From positions 5,708 to 69,707 of the forward strand of contig CAYFGZ010000005.1 of assembly GCA_964342575.1 (NCBI GenBank): a stretch of 64,000 nt of DNA. The letters run 5' to 3'. Positions 60,943 through 64,000 of the stretch are shown in pieces. The position numbers and the translations under genes were made by a program. A model generated the notes under the pieces. That model did not search any database. It was given only the letters and a program-made list of their open reading frames with translations, and had not been told where the DNA came from. Source of the DNA: GCA-002701455 sp964342575. Its GTDB lineage: Bacteria; Pseudomonadota; Alphaproteobacteria; Thalassobaculales; Thalassobaculaceae. Position 1 is the stretch's first letter, and each line of letters begins with the position of its first letter.

Positions 60943-61671
60943 TCAGAGGTTTTGTAAAAGCACTTCCTTTGCTTTATTAATCTGTGCTGCCAAAAAAGTA
61001 GATCCGCCTCGATCAGGGTGATTAGCGAGGATCAATCGGCGATGTGATTCAATTATTTGTGATTTTGTCGCCTCGTGACCTAAACCAAGAATTTCAAGCG
61101 CTTGATTTCGGTCCATCTCGTTAGGAGTGGAACTATCGTTTTTAGTTTGATGAGAACGGTGATTTCTATATCCATCTCTCCAATTTTCCCCTTGGGTCAG
61201 GTCCAGGAAGTTTTCCAAAAGTTGTATCGACTTTGAATCGTTTTCCACTTCAATCAGCAAGTCCAATAAATCATCGAGACTGAGATCGTCCAATTGCTGC
61301 CCCGCGAATTTCCCTCTTTTAATAAATCCCGTCATTCTTCCTGTGTCGTGTTCCAGCGTCATTTTCAAAAAGTCAGTTTTAACCGTCGAGGTTTGTCCGA
61401 CACTGGGCCCAGAGGCCGTCTTGGAAAAGGTTCGTAAACGCTGAAAAATATTTTTTAACCGCATCAGGAGAGGTATCAGGAAGAAAAATAAGGTCCAAAG
61501 GAAAGAACCGTTTACTCGATATAATAGATAAACAGCGACGCTGATTGCCAGAACACAAGCAATCCAAGTGATTATTCGTCTTAATTTTGCCGCTGGTATA
61601 TTAATAAAAAGAAATAAAGCCAGTCCTAGAGCAGCAAGTAATCCCAGTAGTATCACTAATAGATTAAACAT
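60943..61671 (-). CDS. Membrane-anchored J-domain protein
   Basis: A 242-residue protein with two N-terminal hydrophobic segments (about 3-25, LLVILLGLLAALGLALFLFI, and about 35-65), a middle region LEHDTGRMTGFIKRGKFAGQ typical of this alphaproteobacterial family, and a C-terminal J-domain (about 185-242): LEILGLGHEATKSQIIESHR, then the HPD motif in LANHPDRGGSTFLAAQINKA. The J-domain would stimulate DnaK from the membrane, in the manner of TIM14/DjlA-like proteins. It starts 9 nt after the VWA gene, suggesting coupled expression. Confidence 0.88.
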   Translation of the reverse strand: MFNLLVILLGLLAALGLALFLFINIPAAKLRRIITWIACVLAISVAVYLLYRVNGSFLWTLFFFLIPLLMRLKNIFQRLRTFSKTASGPSVGQTSTVKTDFLKMTLEHDTGRMTGFIKRGKFAGQQLDDLSLDDLLDLLIEVENDSKSIQLLENFLDLTQGENWRDGYRNHRSHQTKNDSSTPNEMDRNQALEILGLGHEATKSQIIESHRRLILANHPDRGGSTFLAAQINKAKEVLLQNL

Positions 61672-61680
61672 CTGTGCGAA

Positions 61681-62472
61681 TTATTTTTTTATCTGATGAG
61701 AAAGTCTAAGGGCTTCACCTTTAACTATTTTAGAATATTTTTCTAGTTCATTGAAGCCTCCTGCGGCAAATACTGCAACCGCTTTCAATAGTTCTTTCAA
61801 TTGACCGGCACTTCCTGAATCAAAAGCACAATAAGCGCCGTTTGTCAGCTTGGCTAACTGTTGAAATCCAATTGTCGCTATAGGGTCGTTGCCCTCCAGA
61901 AAGCAAAAAGCTGGAACACCTAACACACCCAGCTGACCGGCCACCTGGCACACAATGTCTATGTCTTCCTCAAATGCATCGCCGATGAAAACCAGTGCCT
62001 GAACCCGTTTGATTTGTGTTTCCTTGATGGCTTGCAGAATAAGTCTCTCTATTTGTGTTTGTCCTCCCAGGCAATAAACTTTAAGCATCGCGGCTAGAAG
62101 AGCCTGTGAATTGCTGACCCAAGGTGTTGCTTTAAATTCTCCATAGCCACGATAATAGGCTAACTGAACTTCCAAGCCACCGAGGCTCATAGCTTCTTGA
62201 AACATTTCTGCTTGAAGATGGCAGGCACGATCCCAGCTGGGTTCTCGGCTAGCAGTGGCATCCATCGCAAATATTAATCTTCCCCTTGTAGTGGTAGAAT
62301 GGGTTTTACTCAATGTGTTGAGATTGCTCAAAAAAGCCTCTACTTCATCGGAAGAACTCTTTTTCCCCCTGGCAAGAAAAGCATCCACTTCATCTTGGCT
62401 AGAGGTATTTGATGGAGGAAGTACAGTGCTTCTGATGAACTGGTTAGGATTTTTCTTTCTATCATCCGCCAT
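61681..62472 (-). CDS. VWA-domain protein with duplicated N-terminal motif
   Basis: A 263-residue protein; a von Willebrand A-type fold begins near residue 65 with RGRLIFAMDATASREPSWDR, where D-A-T-A-S replaces the metal-site DxSxS. QALVFIGDAFEEDIDIVCQV near residue 172 is the second VWA strand. The N-terminus holds two copies of a short motif, SSQDEVDAFLARG and SSSDEVEAFLSNL, 18 residues apart. Start at ATG 62472, reading MADDRKKNPNQ; the TTG at 62487 is an alternative. Partner gene: the J-domain protein immediately downstream. Probably a chaperone-associated or adaptor protein (inference). Confidence 0.72.
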   Translation of the reverse strand: MADDRKKNPNQFIRSTVLPPSNTSSQDEVDAFLARGKKSSSDEVEAFLSNLNTLSKTHSTTTRGRLIFAMDATASREPSWDRACHLQAEMFQEAMSLGGLEVQLAYYRGYGEFKATPWVSNSQALLAAMLKVYCLGGQTQIERLILQAIKETQIKRVQALVFIGDAFEEDIDIVCQVAGQLGVLGVPAFCFLEGNDPIATIGFQQLAKLTNGAYCAFDSGSAGQLKELLKAVAVFAAGGFNELEKYSKIVKGEALRLSHQIKK

Positions 62473-62578
62473 TACAAGTTTTCCCAATTATTCCATTGCT
62501 ATTATGTTGCGCAGATGTGATTTACATCCACTATAAGAAAAATAAAACTAGAATTTTTTTAAATTCGGAGCAGTGATT

Positions 62579-63073
62579 ATGGATAGGTTTAAGATTCGGG
62601 CTGCCAGTCCATCTGACGCCAAAGATATCTGCGCTATGGCTGCAGAATTATCCGCGCACGAGGGCCAGCCAGACCCACCATTCGACACTTCGCAGTTTAA
62701 ACGATTTGGATTTGGAAAGGAACAGCGTTTTTTCTCTCTGGTTGCAGACTTTAAAAAAAGCCTGATTGGGTATGTTCTTTTTTGTGATTCCTTCCATGTG
62801 GGCACGGGCACACCAGGACTTCTTATGCTCGACCTTTTTGTTAAGAGAAATTATAGAAGTATGGGGGTAGCTCGCAGTTTGATGGCATGTTTGTCGAAAG
62901 AATGCATGAATCGTGGCGGTACTTGGGTCACTTGGCAATGCCAACCAGGCAATGAAATTGCGCTAGAGTTCTATCAAAAATTGGGGGGTAGAAGGTTTGC
63001 TGCTATCGATTTTGAATTAGCTGGTGCCGCTCTTAAAAAATTAGCGAATGGAAATCAGGAATTTCCTTGTTAA
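62579..63073 (+). CDS. GNAT-family acetyltransferase
   Basis: A 164-residue GNAT protein. The acetyl-CoA pyrophosphate loop is in FVKRNYRSMGVARSLMACLS near residue 85 (R-x-x-G-x-A pattern), preceded by the strand LLMLDLFV, and the last strands contain WQCQPGNEIALEFYQKLGGR. It acetylates an unidentified amine. Start at ATG 62579, with CGGAG 8 nt upstream; GTG at 62573 is too close. Its last 4 nt overlap the convergent isomerase gene. Confidence 0.85.
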   Translation: MDRFKIRAASPSDAKDICAMAAELSAHEGQPDPPFDTSQFKRFGFGKEQRFFSLVADFKKSLIGYVLFCDSFHVGTGTPGLLMLDLFVKRNYRSMGVARSLMACLSKECMNRGGTWVTWQCQPGNEIALEFYQKLGGRRFAAIDFELAGAALKKLANGNQEFPC

Positions 63074-63669
63074 ATCGGTAAACCCAATTTCTCGGAGACA
63101 AAGTCCAGTCGATCTTGACCCCAAAATAATTCTCCGTCGATCAAATAAGTCGGAGCGCCAAAAACGCCTTTTTGGATAGCTTGTTCGGTATTTTGTTCAA
63201 ATAGTTTAGAGATCTCTGGGGAACGTGAGAGTTTCATTATCGCTTCGGAATCAAAATTTAATGACGCACAAATTCTTTCGATAATCTTTGGATCGTCGAT
63301 ATTTTTATCTTCTTCCCATAATGCGGCTAGGATATTATTTGAAAATGTAAGAGCGTCTAATCCCAACTCCCGCACTGCGATAATTGTGAGAGATGAAATA
63401 GAATCTTTTGTAGGGAAATTGGTGGGTTGAATCTGCATGGGCGAATGGCGACGACGTCTCCAGCGCTTTAATTCCATTAATCGATAAGTCTGACGCTGTG
63501 GCGCCCGTTTTGGAAGAGGCAGCCCGCCTGAATTAGGAAAAATAGTAGAGAAATCTACTGGAAAGACTACTACTCTGCTACCGGATTGTTCAACAATTTC
63601 GGCTAAGAGTTTCCCTCCCAAATATGTCCATGGGCTGGAAGGTGACATAAAATATTCGATCGTTTTCAT
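63070..63669 (-). CDS. 2-hydroxychromene-2-carboxylate isomerase family protein
   Basis: A 199-residue thioredoxin-fold protein of the HCCA isomerase/FrnE (DsbA-like) group. It starts MKTIEYFMSPSSPWTYLGGK, where a serine replaces the DsbA cysteine as in glutathione-dependent HCCA isomerases. The C-terminal FGAPTYLIDGELFWGQDRLD is the conserved cis-Pro region. HCCA isomerase acts in naphthalene and related aromatic degradation, using glutathione; the presence of gor in the window is compatible with this. No naphthalene pathway genes are nearby, so the true substrate may differ. Confidence 0.83.
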   Translation of the reverse strand: MKTIEYFMSPSSPWTYLGGKLLAEIVEQSGSRVVVFPVDFSTIFPNSGGLPLPKRAPQRQTYRLMELKRWRRRRHSPMQIQPTNFPTKDSISSLTIIAVRELGLDALTFSNNILAALWEEDKNIDDPKIIERICASLNFDSEAIMKLSRSPEISKLFEQNTEQAIQKGVFGAPTYLIDGELFWGQDRLDFVSEKLGLPI

Positions 63670-63705
63670 AACTTGAGTATCCCAGAAATAGTTGCCTAGT
63701 ATGAC

Positions 63706-64000
63706 TTAATTATTTATTAGCTGACCAACATAATCAGCTATTGCAAGCGAGCTCGTCATACCCGGAGACTCGATAGCGAATAGATTTACCAGCCCGGAAA
63801 CCCCGTGTGTTCCGGGGCCCTGAATGACATAGTCAGTAGCGGGCTGTCCGGGTGCTTGAATTTTTGGACGTATACCGGAATAACCAGGTTGAAGAGAACC
63901 CTCGGGGAGATCTGGCCAGTATTTTCGCACAGCAGCATAAAAAATATCAGCGCGTGCCGGGTCCACGTCGTAGTCAATATTATCGACCCACTCCACGTCA
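63706..64000 (-). CDS. FAD-dependent oxidoreductase, DAO family (5' end off window)
   Basis: The C-terminal part of a DAO-family flavoenzyme, open to the right edge. DVEWVDNIDYDVDPARADIF, PGYSGIRPKIQAPGQPATDY and GLVNLFAIESPGMTSSLAIA are the C-terminal FAD-binding blocks of the L-2-hydroxyglutarate oxidase-like (LhgO) group, which oxidises 2-hydroxy acids. The start lies outside the window. It is on the same strand as the isomerase gene, 36 nt before it. Confidence 0.85.
   Translation of the reverse strand, partial: DVEWVDNIDYDVDPARADIFYAAVRKYWPDLPEGSLQPGYSGIRPKIQAPGQPATDYVIQGPGTHGVSGLVNLFAIESPGMTSSLAIADYVGQLINN

Noticed and set aside
60925..60949. 6-bp hairpin (CCTCTG/CAGAGG) at the end of the J-domain gene
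   Set aside because: Short, long loop and no T-run on either strand; not a terminator.
1..64000. CRISPR arrays, insertion sequences, prophage genes, tRNA or rRNA
   Set aside because: Looked for direct-repeat arrays, transposase motifs, phage genes and T-loop consensus; none was seen.

Overview
The window reads as chromosome of a free-living, probably marine, alphaproteobacterium. Evidence: clpS-clpA adjacent, a penicillin-binding DacA-type peptidase fused to a SPOR domain, a membrane J-domain protein beside a VWA protein, HyuAB, many luciferase-like monooxygenases, moderately AT-rich DNA (judged by eye), Shine-Dalgarno starts and frequent GTG/TTG starts. The species is not identifiable from the sequence alone. 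No rRNA, tRNA, insertion sequence, prophage or CRISPR array was seen.

Layout. Positions 1-5.4 kb hold two flavin monooxygenases, two EamA exporters, a DUF2000 protein and a RidA protein. Positions 5.6-11.8 kb are a likely five-gene operon: carboxymuconolactone-decarboxylase-like protein, hydantoinase/oxoprolinase HyuA and HyuB, a cysteine-dioxygenase-like cupin and an M20 amidohydrolase. Positions 11.8-14.8 kb carry a phytanoyl-CoA-dioxygenase-like enzyme, another flavin monooxygenase and a Gph phosphatase. glmU-glmS (15-18.2 kb) make UDP-GlcNAc. Positions 18.2-25.1 kb mix a GIY-YIG protein, a B12-binding radical SAM enzyme, an amidase, an adenosine-deaminase-like enzyme and small unknowns. 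A DUF1538 membrane protein with two PII-like proteins follows (25.3-27.7 kb), then a GAF-GAF-PAS adenylate cyclase preceded by a repetitive coiled-coil protein that appears to start at AUU (27.8-30.8 kb). Positions 30.9-37.4 kb hold a DUF2459 protein, glutathione reductase, a headless HigA-like fragment, glutaminyl-tRNA synthetase and a Baeyer-Villiger-type monooxygenase.

Positions 37.6-52.9 kb are catabolic or accessory: tandem-hotdog thioesterase, MFS carrier, amidase, DinB, flavoprotein monooxygenase, GYD protein, flavin monooxygenase, ketopantoate-reductase-like protein, RidA, amidohydrolase, GMC oxidoreductase, SMP-30 lactonase, RidA and a GNAT-like protein. A probable stand-alone structured RNA (about 50984-51160) has its own promoter and terminator. 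Positions 53-64 kb are housekeeping: clpA-clpS, D-Ala-D-Ala carboxypeptidase, a five-gene minus-strand run ending galU-ugd-pmm/pgm (UDP-glucose/UDP-glucuronate supply), a GNAT enzyme, a 2-hydroxychromene-2-carboxylate isomerase and a partial FAD oxidoreductase.

Overall theme: wide capacity for oxidising and hydrolysing small organic-nitrogen and cyclic compounds (four flavin monooxygenases, three RidA proteins, two amidases, HyuAB, two amidohydrolases, two non-haem-iron dioxygenases), interleaved with envelope and protein-quality genes. The items most worth following up are the AUU-start coiled-coil/cyclase pair, the DUF1538-PII-PII cassette and the structured RNA.
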